NCBI GenBank assembly: GCA_029204225.1
Contig: CM055107.1
Span: 20,269,997 to 20,333,996, forward strand
Length of the DNA: 64,000 nucleotides
Source of the DNA: Diphasiastrum complanatum
Taxonomy: Eukaryota; Streptophyta; Lycopodiopsida; Lycopodiales; Lycopodiaceae
Direction: 5' to 3'
Shown here: piece after piece, positions 25,521 through 36,706 of the stretch
How the letters are laid out: each line of letters starts with the position of its first letter
Numbering within the stretch: position 1 is the stretch's first letter
Program-made: the position numbers and the translations under genes
The notes under the pieces: model-generated
Databases searched by the model: none
What the model was told of the DNA's origin: nothing
Seen by the model: only the letters and a program-made list of their open reading frames with translations

Positions 25521-27879
25521 GTCTTTTACCAAAAAACTAGCATCAGACAGGCAAAACCGAACAATAGCCTCCTAGGAAAAACAAGCATCAGAAGATCCTC
25601 AAGAACGGGCAGGAGATTCTAAGCAAAACGAGCAGAGGCTTTTGCTGATGAGAAATGCAAAATACGGGCAGGCTTTGGTCAACAAAATCATGATTTGATT
25701 CAAGGAGCAGGTGCTTTTGTTGAGCAAAAACGAACAAGAGCTTTTCTTAGAGCAAAACCAAAATTGGCAAAAAAGAGCAGGAGCCTTTGGTGATAAGAAG
25801 TTGAAGGAACATTTGAGTGCAGATCCAGATATTAAGGTGGAAACTAGCAATTCATCCAGTGATTTTTTTTTTCTCAAAGCTATCCAAGTTTTGTTGTTTC
25901 AGTAGGAGTTCTATTCAAAGAAAAACCTATTGATCGTTTACTTTCTTATTGATGATTTATTTGCTTAGTTTATGTTCCATGAAATTAAGTGCACAATTTT
26001 GCTTGAAGCGGTTGCTTCTGGTGTCCGATTCATGTCTTTCTCGCTTGCATGAAGGAAATTTTGTGCCATTCCGATAAAAGGTGTAGTTGTGATTTTTAGC
26101 CTCCCAATTTTGCTTAGTAGTTGCTTTTCACAAAGAATCCCATCACAGGATTCTATCAATGAAATAGTAATAAAACCCTAAACCTTGAGTTTCCAAGTGT
26201 AGTCATCGATAGACCCGCCGCCCTCTGCAATGTGGTTTTGCTAATTGAAGTCCATATTAAAGCTAACCCTAAAACAACTCAAGTATTGATCGAATGTACG
26301 ATTAACCTTGAATGAAATGTAAATGTGTTGATAAAATGAATACAATATGAAAATCCCGTAATAGTTGTTGAAATGAACAACCACACTAGACGGAATGGTG
26401 CAATTTGTAAGAATTGGAATGAAAATTGGCTCATTATTAATATAAATGATCAATGCCCCAACTGCCCAAATAATATAGTCAACTCTATCCCATTGTCAAC
26501 CTGGGCCTAAGGAGCTTCCCAAAACATGACTGTTAACTCTCCCCCCCCTTAAATTTAAGGTTCTAAAAGTAAAGTAGTCGTAGATGCAAGTTCCAAAACG
26601 ATTTAGGAATATTAGATGCAAGTTCCATAATGGTTCAGGGATCAGGGAGCGTTCCGGATCGGAACGTTGCCAAACAGTGTGTTGGGGTGGAAGAAACAAC
26701 ATTTTAGAATGTACGAAAAAATCCAAAAAATGCAACTTTATGTCAATTTGCCAATGTTATTTCCAAGTTCATGTTTCTTTTGGATGACTGTTTTAACTTT
26801 TTTTTCATAAGGCTTTTACCCCTTTTGCATAGATTTATATGATCTATTTTAAGAGCCCTTGAAGGGTGCTACTTGATGGGATGAATACGACCTAGAACAG
26901 CTTAACTATGTCCCACTGCTTAGCCTCTCATCCTTTACGCTTCAGTGTCAAAATAAAGCTCTTATTTTAAGCCTCGTCCGATCTCGCCCAACATGCCTTA
27001 GATATTCTGCTTATTGCATACAAGACCTTAAATTCTTTTTTATGTAGTAGCATCTTGCCATTTTATTGAGCATTATTTGATCATTAAAAGATTTGCTCAT
27101 GTTAGTCAAAACATGTGACACTAGAAATAAGATTGAGTCTTGCATCTTGATTCTTAGTTTGAATATCTGCTGGGTGCAAGATTCAATTCCCACCCATGAG
27201 TACCAGTGGTAGTTCTGTACAAGATTCAATGAGTACCCTGACAAAATCTAAAGCCTAGCTATGGAGTATCATAACAACCAGTAAGCACACTATGAAAGCT
27301 TGAAAAAACCAACTATGGAGTAGAAGACAAAAGCAAGAGAGAGAGAACTTCAAAGCTCACACAATTCGAAGGATTAGTCAAGGAGTAGTAGGGCGTGGAA
27401 ACCCCTTCAAACTAAGGGCCACATATAGCATGTAATGTATAGAGGTGGTGTCTTTCAAATTCTAGCTCTAGACCCCACATGGGTCCTTAACTAACTTGTT
27501 ATTACTTGCCTAATTAGCACAAGTGGGGTGTACTATGTACATAAATGTTTTACCCCCATGTCTTATGCACAAGTTACAAGTTGCAAGTATACAAACCATA
27601 AGGGGCAAAATAGACATTATATTTCAACATACCCCTGGTGTTGTAAGTAGCTCTTTGCATTGTCAAATAAGAAGAGATTGTTGGTTGTTAGCTCTTATCC
27701 TCACCTTGAGGTCTAAATTTGAATCCACTCGGGCATACTTAAAACATACAAAGACAAAAAAATTCTCAGTAGTATTTGAATATGAACACACACTAGACAT
27801 TTTCTCAAAAATTAATTCGTATATTTACCAAACACGTATATGATGTTCTTATATCATTCGCTCTTTTTTACCAATCAAC
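25521..27879. other. no gene recognised
   Basis: The start holds diverged relics of the minisatellite to about 25860. The rest is AT-rich and non-coding, with a C-run near 26540. A stretch near 27165-27200 resembles a tRNA B box (gattcaattccc), but no A box was found. Confidence 0.35.
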
Positions 27880-28817
27880 TATAAAGGCTTCTGATTTAGT
27901 CCAGATCTTTGTTGAAAGATTAGTTTGGTTGTATGGTCTGCCAAGTGACATTGTTAGTGATAGAGATCCTAAGTTCACAGGTCACTTTTGGTCAGCAGTA
28001 TTCCATAAACTGGAAACTTCTTTGAGTTTGAGTTCTTCTGATCATCCTGAATCAGATGGCCAGACAGAAAGGACTAATCAAACTATGGAAGTATATTGAG
28101 GACGTATGTTTCTCACATGCAATCTTATTGGGAAGATTATCTCCCACTGGTTGAGTTTGCATATAATAGTAGAAAACATTCTGCTACAGGTTACAGTCCA
28201 TTTATGCTATATGTATGGTTTTCAGCCTAAATCTCTAGTAAATGTTGAGAGGAAGTTTGTTAAGATCCAGAAGGTTGCTGAATTTTTGCATGATATGCAA
28301 GAAATGTTACAAGTGGCTAAGGATAGTATCTAGAGTGCTTAAAATAGAGCTAAACACTATACCGATCTTAAGAGATCTCCAAGAGATTTTAAAGTTGATG
28401 ACTGGGTATATCTTAGGATTCCAAAAGATTTTAAGATGTTACATACATGGAAGCATTATAAGTTGTCTACTCGTTATTGTGGACCTTTCAGGATTGTACG
28501 TAGAATCGGTTCTTTGGCGTATGAACTCGATCTTCAAGGAAAATCGACTGCACACTTTGTGTTTCATGTAAGTCGTTTGAAACTAAGTTTACATGATGGT
28601 GATACAGTTGGATCAGGATGAGGATTTATCCCATTTGGAAGATTTGTCGCTTAGTGTACCTTTGGAACCTGAGAAAGTGCTCAGAACCAGAGATAAAACA
28701 TTGAGAAATCGTTCTATCTCTGAGTGCTTAATTCGGTGGAAGGGTCATACTGAGGATAATGATTCGTGGGAAAGAGTTGATAGCATAAAGAAGAATTTCC
28801 CGAATTTTAGTTTTTAA
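27880..28817 (+). pseudogene. Ty3/gypsy chromovirus integrase C-terminus and chromodomain, broken
   Basis: The sequence gives GLPSDIVSDRDPKFTGHFW, then DHPESDGQTERTNQTME with a stop soon after, then DYLPLVEFAYNSRKHSATGY. A degenerate stretch with several stops follows, then WVYLRIPKDFKMLHTWKHYK, YCGPFRIVRRIGSLAYELDL, HVSRLKLSLHDGD and a chromodomain-type end (SISECLIRWKGHTEDNDSWE) to a stop at 28817. The chromodomain resembles the one at 55001-55426, so both come from related families. RT, RNase H and the integrase N-terminus are absent. Confidence 0.9.
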
Positions 28818-28845
28818 GGATAGAAATAGTTTAAGGAGGGAAGAA

Positions 28846-29400
28846 TGTTATGTCCATGACCAGTACATAGGATACAGTATACTCCTAGTCTTGGATACAC
28901 GGTACTCCAGTGAAACAAGCTGTTAGTTATGCCACATCATACTGGATGTGACCCCAAAGTAACTAATATCCTTGTGAGGCCCAGAACACACTAAGTGGAG
29001 TTTAGACAAGGTAATGAGATAGTGTATGCATGTGTAAGTTATCAATAACAATTTTATGAATATTTGGTCCATGCATAGGACTCTATTCTAGGTGAATCTA
29101 TGTATAGGGAACATAGGGCTATGCATGGCTACGTTCCCATGATGCATTAGGCTCTATATAAGAGGACCAAACTCGCCCTACCCCTCATCATGGTTCTTGA
29201 TTCATTGCCAGGCTCTCACTCTACATTCATGCTTCTTGTTCCTTGGCTTGGGGGTGAGGCTTCTAGAGATTGATTGGATGCTTCTACTTGGTTGGGTGGT
29301 TTCTCCACAGTGTGTTATCCTTTTGTGTTTAGAATTTGTAAGCAAGATCTAAGGAGCTTCCCTTATATTTGTAGTTGGGATGGACCAATCTTCTATGCCA
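28846..29400 (+). mobile_element. chromovirus 3' LTR
   Basis: A purine tract (ttaaggagggaagaa) ending at 28845 is followed by TGTTATGTCC. A TATA box (CTATATAAGAGG) lies near 29153. The sequence is non-coding. The 3' end, near 29400, is uncertain because no paired LTR is present. Confidence 0.65.
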
Positions 29401-29460
29401 TCATTCTTTTTTGGGAAGCTTGTTCATATATGCAATATCACAAGAGTTTGCACTCTCTCT

Positions 29461-30250
29461 TGGAACCAATTAGTAGATGCCTCCAAATCGAAATCCACAT
29501 GCAAGAATCTCATCATCTTTTTTGATTACGCAAGTGTCAATATGAAATTTGATATCAAGGCCATTATCAAGCAATTGGCCAACACTTATAAGATTCTTAG
29601 TGAGCTTTGGAACAAAGAGCACATTATTGAGAGATAGAACTTTTGAAGATGCAACTTTCAAAGGAATCCTCTCTACTCCTTTAATTTTGCATTCACAATC
29701 ATTTGTAGTGTATACTAAGATTTTTCGACTCCTTCATAAGGCATAATAGAGGAAAAGAGTCCTTGGAGCTACACATATGAGATGAAGCTCCACTACCAAT
29801 ATACCATGTGCCATCCTGTTTGAAAGGAGAAGAAGAGAAGCTTGATACCATAAGAGAGCCTTCTCCATCACTTGCAATTGCATCATCTTCTTTCTCATTA
29901 AAAATATTCTCTTGTTTGAATTGGTTCTTCTTCTTGAAACAATTAGTGGCATAATGGCCTTTTTTGCCACAAAAGCACTTGATCTTCTTTCTCTTCAATT
30001 TTGATGTAGAAGCTTGAGAGGAATCCTCCTCCTCTCCATCCTGGTCTTTGGCTTTGGTTTTGAAGAATTGTTGGTGTTGACCTTTGCTCCTCCCTTTGTG
30101 CTTGTCTTTGAAAAATAAAGCTTTGCCATCTCCATCATGATTGATTGAGAGTTTGTTCATCCTCATGAGCTTCTTCTCTTGTCTACACTCTTCAACAAGA
30201 ATCCTCTTATCTATTGATGGTGGAGGCAGATTGTTTGTCTCCCCTGACAT
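29461..30250 (-). pseudogene. Ty1/copia gag (zinc knuckle) and protease fragment with mutated active sites
   Basis: Minus-strand frame 30250-29699 carries a basic linker, the zinc knuckle CFCGKKGHYATNC and the protease start WYIGSGASSHMCSS. A second frame, 29661-29470, carries VLFVPKLTKNLISVGQLLD, the protease end. Two defects are visible. The knuckle has one residue between its first two cysteines instead of two, and the catalytic Asp of the D-S-G-A-S motif is Gly. Gag upstream of the linker and everything after the protease are missing. Confidence 0.88.
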
Positions 30251-31632
30251 TGTGATGTAAGATAGATGATTCTACACACAGTGGTACATGGCTATGTGTA
30301 GTGCATCTGATGATAGATCGACTTATCCTGGTGAAACAGTTTCGTTGCGCAACCGAGGGTGATACTAGAATTCAGGTTTTCTCAGTGAATGGTGCTACTC
30401 AGGCTCATTAGTGTACTCTTTTGGAGAGAATTCACACACCTACCTGGGAACTTGCACAAGTCTAGAGCTTGCCAAAAATAGACTATGCAATTACTATTTG
30501 AGAAAGATCAAGAATTTGTACTGGGGCCTTTTTCAAACTCTTGGTCAAGAGATGTAAGTAGAGTATTCGCAAGGAATCGCTTAGAGATATTTTTACCTCT
30601 GTGAGAATACTTACCATGATGAACTATAAAAAAATAGCCATTTTTGCTTTGTATCTTATCACTGGTGATGGCATAGAGTCTCACAATGTTTTCGAGTGAT
30701 TCCAATGAAATCTGATCTTGGTTTGACATGTTTGGCATTGTTGACACGCCACTGTCATTTGCCTCACTAGAGTCTCCCGTTCTCATATTACCACTTGAGG
30801 GTGGCAGTAGTTGGACAGGCCTCTTCATCAACGGTCTCAAAATTTGAAGGCAATGGATTGATCCCCACTTGTCAGTAGTAGCTTAGCATACAAAACTTTC
30901 ACTCATAAAACTCAACGTTTGTTAGCTTGAGATTATGATAGGCCATTTGCTCCTTGCCATCTGAACGCTCCTAACATACCATTGAACTTCTTATGAGAAA
31001 AGCAACTGTCTCAGACAAACTTGTTACAAACTATGTCGAGATTCTATGCACTTAGGTGATGGGTGATGGATGTTGGTATCGACAGATTTGGCAAACTTAT
31101 CGTGACGGATCTATTATCAAAACAGATTCATCATGATAGGATTGTCGACGATGGAAGATGGATATGTACAATTCTAGGTGCAAAGTGTATTTGCAAGAGC
31201 TTGGATTTTTCTGAGTGAAACCATATGATGTTGATCTTAGAGGATTTTACTAAGTTTCAAGTGCTTGAAATTATGGGTCTTCGTTGTGACCACAAATGAA
31301 CCTCTCTAGATAGAATTCACATGCATGCCTAGGACTCGCACAAGTCCAGGTCTTGCCAAAAAACAAGCTATGCGAGTACTAGATGGTTCTATTTTAGGAG
31401 AGATAAGAGATTTTGCACTTGAAAGTATTTCTAGAAGTTTGTTTTAAGTTCTCTTACCTTATTTTGGTTTTTTTTTTTTTTTGAGATTACTCACCTCCTC
31501 TAAGATTCTTGTAGCTGACAAAAGTCATCGTGAAAATCAAGGAATGACACGTATAGTTGTGCGAGTTATTTCGGACCTAGTCAACTCATATGGACCACAG
31601 AGCAAGAAAATTACTGGGGACTTGTACAAAAA
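30251..31632. other. no gene recognised; holds a diverged duplication
   Basis: Two segments about 0.9 kb apart are related: 30428-30500 and 31305-31375 share 'agaattcaca', 'cttgcacaagtc'/'ctcgcacaagtc' and 'cttgccaaaaa'. A minus-strand frame at 30508-30840 has no recognised motif. A T-run lies at 31466-31482. Confidence 0.4.
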
Positions 31633-31990
31633 ATGACTCGTGGACGGAAACAGACGACTCGCACAAGACTCGCACAGAAGATGACTTGTGCAAAAAAAAT
31701 GACTCATGGACGGAAACAGATGACTCGCACAAAAGATGACTCGCGCAAAAATATAACTCGTGGACGGAAACGAACGACTCGCATAGAAGATGACTCGCGC
31801 AAAAAAATAACTCATGGACGGAAACAAATGACTCGCAAAAAAATGACTCGTACACGACTCGGAAGGGTAACTTACTACTCGTACATGACGTGAACCGAAT
31901 ATGACTCGCAAGAAAATGACTCGAAAACTTGCTACTTGTACATGGCTCGCACTAGAAATAATCGCACACGACTTGGGGTGAAAAGGACTC
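31633..31990. repeat. minisatellite of GACTCGC words and a 'gtggacggaaac' phrase
   Basis: The phrase '(c/t)tcgtggacggaaacagacga' and its variants recur near 31640, 31700, 31755 and 31812, separated by 'gactcgcacaaaagatgact'-type blocks, giving a period of roughly 55-60 bases. The word GACTCGCA or GACTCGTA appears more than a dozen times. Open frames on both strands here come from the repeat. Confidence 0.75.
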
Positions 31991-32849
31991 ATACGCAGGA
32001 AGATATGTGTGCTCGGATTAAGCACTCGCAAGCAGCATAGCCTTCAGTCTCTCAAGCAAAGCAAATGCATTCTTAGTATTAGCAAGTAAGCCATATTTAC
32101 TGCTTGTTTTCAAGCTTTAGTCTTCAGGCTAGAGCTTAATTTATGCACTGATATAACCACAGATTTGAGGTTGCCTAGTCTCCAACAAAACCGCACGTGT
32201 CAAACAATACAAACCTTAAAAAACGTTCATGAATAAGTGTTATGTGCTGTAAAACACTGATAAAGAAAATCTGTCGTGGGCTGAAACATGGTGATGGCTG
32301 GGCTGCAGTTGGGGGAAAATGGGGACAAACGACTTTGAGAAACTTCACGGAAGGAGTTGAAATGAGCTGAGTAAACACATGTAAACGAGAACAGAACGGG
32401 CTGAAAAAAAGAGAGGAGATGGTGCATTGAAAACAAACTGAAATCTCCTGAAAACAATCTGAAAATGAGCTACATGCAAAACAAGCTGACCCGGTGGAAG
32501 AACAGGTGAAAAACCTATTACAAACCACTGAAAATGTCTGAAAATAGCTGAATCACTGATGAGAAATATCTCGAATGTCTGAAAGATAGTAGGGAACCCA
32601 CCAAGTTCGTCGAAATCCACCAAGTGTTTAAGCCACTAGGAGGAAGAACTGAACCAGCTAGAGACCATAGCATCCAGTGCACAAAGCTACAGATCCAAGA
32701 AATGAAAGACGCACTAGACACGAAAACAGTCAACGAAAAAGATCATAAACAGACGTGCACAATCCACTGGCACAGAGCTTAGGACGGATTCAGACATCTG
32801 TTGTTGTTTATATACCTCTGAAAAATGTGTGAAAGCCTCTAAAAAACGT

Positions 32850-33677
32850 CTGAGAAATCAAATTTCTCATCCTCTACCTTGATGACATCCTCCATAGCTT
32901 CTTGTAGAGTAGCATACCACTCCCGTCGTTTCAGTTCTCTCCTGATGCTATGGGTAATCCCACTAGAAACCACATGATCACCACATGATCGGGAGTTAGG
33001 GCTGCACTACACTCGGATTGTAGATGTTTGACCTGCTCAATATAGTCCCTGACCCTTTCTCTTTTTCCCATCTTGACCTTGCTGAGCAGGAGAAACGGGT
33101 CTTCTAACTTTCTTGGTTTAAAGCACCAAGTGAATTTTTCTTCCTTTGACAAATTAAGAAACCAATCTTGAGCCACTGCTACTAGTGACATAGGGAATAA
33201 CATCAATTTCTCTACAGGTGTCCGATCGCCATAGATTTCACAAGCTTGCTCATAGATCTAGAGGAAGCGGATGGGATTTGATAATCCGTCGTATTTTGGT
33301 ATCGCCATCCAAGGTGCCCTCCAGACTGCTTACAAGGGAGCGAGATGTACAAGTTGACCCATTGGATCCATTGGCACTAGTTCCAATCCTGCCTCTTGTT
33401 GCACAACTTTTGATCTGGAAAGGTATGGTGCTAGATTCGTTGTCCTTCTTGTTACTGATCGTCCAGATCTTAGATTCATTCGATGGTGGGATCCAAGATA
33501 GTTGGATCTTACTTGTACAAGGGGATGCAATCTGGATCTTATGGATCTGATCAAACTGATAGGCCGGTGTTGAGGATTTAGGCCTTGTACAATGGTTTTT
33601 CCTTGATAACTTTTTACTCCTTGCAATGATTGTTTTGAGATTTTGATAGTAGCTAGATCTAATGTAGATCTTTCCAT
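32850..33677 (-). pseudogene. Ty3/gypsy gag (retrotransposon gag domain), copy 1
   Basis: The minus strand starts at 33677 (MERSTLDLATIKISKQSLQG). After frame changes it reads IPKYDGLSNPIRFL, a TAG at about 33258, then IYEQACEIYGDRTPVEK, VAVAQDWFLNLSKEEKFTW and MGKRERVRDYIEQVKHLQSE, the classic retrotransposon gag core, and then EAMEDVIKVEDEKFDFSD in another frame. It has at least one stop and two frameshifts, and the same stop is present in copy 2. The protein would form the particle capsid; zinc knuckle, protease and pol are absent downstream. Confidence 0.85.
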
Positions 33678-33689
33678 AATCTAGTCTAC

Positions 33690-34460
33690 GAGGGTTCTTT
33701 AGTGCGAGGGTTCTTTAGCTATTTTGCAGACAAAAAACCTTGATATCTCTCAGATCATTGGGAAGTAACTCCCGCAAGGATCACATGAGCTGAATTTGGC
33801 CTAGATCTGACTCTAAAAATCTCTGCGAGAGTTAACTCTCGCATTAAGTAGAAATTTCACTATTTGCGAGGGTTCAAAATCATTAATTTGGCTTGATCTT
33901 CACCAATAATTAGTACTAACTCTCGCAGGCTTCATCACTAATGAAAATTGACATTCTAGATTGATTGGAATGGTCCGCGAGAGTTCTCTCTAGAAGGATT
34001 TGCTGGATCTTCACTTTTTAGTGATTTTTTAGCACTTAAACCGAATTTTCTGCTCACTAGGATCAAACTAACTCTCGCATACTCTTCTCTGTCCTAGTCT
34101 CACTGAGATGGAATTTCAGAATTCTCTACGAGGGTTCTTGACCACTGGAATTTAAAATTTTAGTGTTTGCGAGGGTTCTTTGGTACTTTCCTACCTTTTT
34201 TTCACTGGGACTTCTCGCACAGATACTTAATTTTTGAATTAACTCTCACAAGCTTCTCTGTGTCATGGTCTCACTGAGATGGAACTTCAGGGAGCTCTGC
34301 GAGAGTTCTTGTGAAAATTTGAATTTTTTTTTACTTTTTGAATTTTTATGATTTTTCTTTGATTTTTGCAACCTGCTTGGAACTAAGTCTCGCAGGCTTC
34401 TATGCAGGTCTAGGACAGTACCCTGGAGCTGCTGCCAGTCATGCGAGGGTTATCTCTTAC
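33690..34460 (-). promoter_or_regulatory. Gypsy 5' leader rich in CTGCGAG / CTCGCAG words
   Basis: Between the primer site and gag, the sequence carries about 14 variants of GCGAGGGTT/GCGAGAGTT or the complement AACTCTCGCA, in both orientations (for example 33697, 33710, 33821, 33836, 33866, 33921, 33972, 34074, 34131, 34168, 34205, 34300, 34388, 34442). Neighbouring opposite copies such as 'gcgagagttaactctcgc' at about 33822-33840 form perfect hairpins. This is untranslated leader RNA in the element. A role in packaging or regulation is only a guess. Confidence 0.6.
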
Positions 34461-34743
34461 TGGTTCTGGAGAAAATAAAATATGATGAGAAATTTGGCTC
34501 CTTTTCCCTCCAAAATACAAATTGGTATTTTTTTTGGATTTGCTCAGGTTTTGGTTTGGATGTCAAGCCCTTAGAGGCTGTTCAGGGTCTCCTCCACCCT
34601 CTCACATGTCCTTTGCTAGCTGGGAATAGTCCAAACACAAGAAAATACAAAAAACTAACTCTTCCTACCCCAAAATCCACCTAAAACTACTCTAAAAAGC
34701 AAGAAATAACTAAAATGCAGCTTTGCCGGTTAGTGAAAACCTA

Positions 34744-34762
34744 TCCCCGGCAACGACGCCAC
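34744..34762 (-). other. Gypsy primer-binding site (tRNA-Asp-like)
   Basis: Minus-strand GTGGCGTCGTTGCCGGGGA directly follows the LTR end. It differs at one position from the TGGCGCCGTTGCCGGGGA primer site typical of plant Athila-type Gypsy elements, which is complementary to the tRNA-Asp 3' end. Confidence 0.8.
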
Positions 34763-34972
34763 TGTAGGGTCGATGTTCTCGCGTCGTAGTAGCCCTCCCG
34801 CCTGTCAACAAGGGTTAGAACACTGGATATGTGTCTAACTATGCATAGATGCTACTTTTAGATAGTTCTCTATTTTCTCCCTAACGCTAACACCACTAAC
34901 ACTACTCACCCTTAACTCTACTCCACTAAACCTACATTCATCATGATTCTTGTGAAAGGAAATAGAGAGTAG

Positions 34973-35034
<62 letters not shown>

Positions 35035-35618
35035 GGGTGGGGGTTAGCTCAAATGCTCTTTCTGCTTGCTAATGGAGAAACATTCACTATCACAACCAAA
35101 AGCATGTAAACTAGAAGCAAATAGAAAGCACAATCAAAAGCATTAGCAAGTAGTGAATAGCAAATGAGGATGCTTCTCTCCAAAGTTTGGTAGAGTTTTC
35201 TCCTTCTCAATAAACATCCAAAATAGAGTACAAATGGTGTCTTTTTATAAATAGGGAAGGCCCTTGCCCCAAAATTCTATAGACTAATATGTACATTGAT
35301 CCTAACCATTTATCTTGGACCTAACTTAATCCAAGGGTCCACAAAAAGTACATCAAGATTCATGTGAGTCCAAAGTTGGACCCAACTCTAAAATAATAAA
35401 CTTCTAAGTTTAAAATGCTTGGGCCTCAAGTTTTATTTTAATTACAAGGGGCCCAAGTCCATTATTTCTATTTACAATCGCCTTGCATGCTCCTTGGATC
35501 ATGGACCTATACGCGCAGGAAGCCATGCCCTCGCAACACATTTATTGACTCATTTTCTTTTATTCGCTCTATGTGTAGGCTGATATTCCAAGGAATATTC
35601 TAGCCATCTTGCGGAACA
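34763..35618 (-). mobile_element. Gypsy 5' LTR, minus orientation
   Basis: Read on the minus strand it starts TGTTCCGCAAGATGGCTA at about 35618 and ends CGACCCTACA at 34763, next to the primer site, about 856 bases. A TATA box (TATTTATAAAAAG) lies at about 35253-35241. It holds a (GA)n tract at 34977-35031 on the plus strand. It shares blocks with 7453-8257 and 41308-41640. The start coordinate is chosen by TG and may be off by some bases. Confidence 0.8.
34977..35031. repeat. (GA)n microsatellite inside the Gypsy LTR
   Basis: About 54 bases of GA repeat. The corresponding part of the LTR at 7453-8257 has an imperfect CT-rich tract instead, so this run expanded later. Confidence 0.93.
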
Positions 35619-35649
35619 TCTTAAAAAATACAAGCAGGATAGAATATAA

Positions 35650-36350
35650 ACGCAGAACTTGCCCATCAAGGTTTAGGCTTTTACTTTATCCGTAATGGCT
35701 TAAGTTATTCAGTTCTAAGTTTAAATTGTCATGGGCACTGCACATAGATATGTGATTTCAAGTTATGTAAAAGTTAGTCACAAAGGCCTATTGGGGGGTT
35801 TGTCCCATGGCACCAATGTGATTTAAAGTTAAGTTAGCCTATGAAGACTATTTGTCTCATAGTGCCTTTTTGTAAGTGACCACTACTCCAAGTATATATA
35901 GGAGTGGAAGAGTCCATTTTCGACAAGAACCTCATTTACAAGCCTATCTTTTCTCTCTGAGTGTTCTCCCTTGTGTGGTTTCATGTAATGTGTTACTTCA
36001 CATTGTATTGTATATTATTCATCTGGCAACTAGTTAAGTTAATCTAGGCCCTCCATTCCTTAGTAGGGTAAGCCTTAGAGGATGAGATTTAGTTTAGGGT
36101 TTTATCTTATTGGTTAAGCCGTCATTTGAGTCAGTTCCTAAGTAGAGAAACGAGAGAAGAGTGGATCTTGCCCTAAATACTCACCCACTCACTCTAGATC
36201 TTCTCATCCTTCAACCTCTCGGTTAGTTGGAAGCCATAGCCATTGGTTGGGAAAGCCACAATGCCTAGTCGGAGCCATAACGTGTTCTAGTTGGGAGTCC
36301 GCCATAGCACTCCTTAGCCGGAGCCATAGCCAGAGTTGAGGGATGCGAAC
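35650..36350 (+). mobile_element. putative LTR of a second Gypsy-like family with degenerate primer site
   Basis: Non-coding sequence with a TATA box (GTATATATAGGAG) near 35893 is followed about 450 bases later by 'ccaacattggcatctttgcc', which resembles the Athila-type primer site (TGGCnnnnTTGCCG) placed after a CA end. The 5' boundary near 35650 is not defined. The orientation agrees with the gag and integrase pieces downstream. Confidence 0.45.
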
Positions 36351-36706
36351 AGCCAACATTGGCATCTTTGCCGATGTGTTCTTGTTTTTCCTACGTTCTT
36401 CAAGTTCTTTTTTGCTATTTTTGTTTGTTGCTTCGCATCCTATTTGCTTTTAGCTTTCTTTTTTGGTGTTCGCATCTTCTTTTATCATCTTTGCTGAGTT
36501 TTTAGGGTTTTTCGCTTTTTAGCCGTCGTTTTTGCATCCTTCTTTATCCATCATTTTTAGGCCCTTCTTCATGTATTTGGTCTTGCTTTGCGATGCACAA
36601 AAGCTTGGAGACACGCATTTTTGAAGCAGTTTGAGGCACACGTTTTTGAAGGAGAATTGAGCAGCTCGTTTTATGAGGCTTTTGGAGCGCGCATCAAAGA
36701 GCAGCG
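36351..36706 (+). other. leader-like, T-rich low-complexity DNA
   Basis: Rich in 'tcgtttttgc' and 'cgtttttgaagg' words, no long frame. It joins the primer-site-like sequence to the captured reductase fragment. Confidence 0.35.

Larger units (their letters stand above)
32229..34788 (-). repeat. Gypsy internal block, copy 1 of a near-identical 2.56-kb repeat
   Basis: This block matches 61442-64000 with about 30 single-base differences and one single-base length difference (near 32406), roughly 99% identity by eye. It contains, on the minus strand, the LTR end, the primer site, the leader and gag. Similarity to the second copy starts abruptly at 32229; bases before that are unrelated. The right end of the match is limited only by the end of the window. 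Confidence 0.95.

Noticed and set aside
25300-25905. Overlapping frames with a repeated LLRKN or SEE motif
   Set aside because: They come from the 46-base minisatellite, which changes frame at each dimer.
27165-27245. SINE with B box 'gattcaattccc'
   Set aside because: No A box at the right distance and no second copy noticed.
31537-32031. Minus-strand frame of 164 codons with repeated SHLFPSMSYFF-like units
   Set aside because: Product of the GACTCGC minisatellite; no start context or domain, and repeats also open the plus strand.
32175-32733. Several minus-strand frames of 70-117 codons, also present in copy 2
   Set aside because: Hydrophobic, Phe/Ser-rich, overlapping in all three frames, and they lie downstream of a broken gag. 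The duplication explains their apparent conservation.
33218-33550. Plus-strand frame of 110 codons, also at 62430-62762
   Set aside because: Antisense shadow of the Gypsy gag region.
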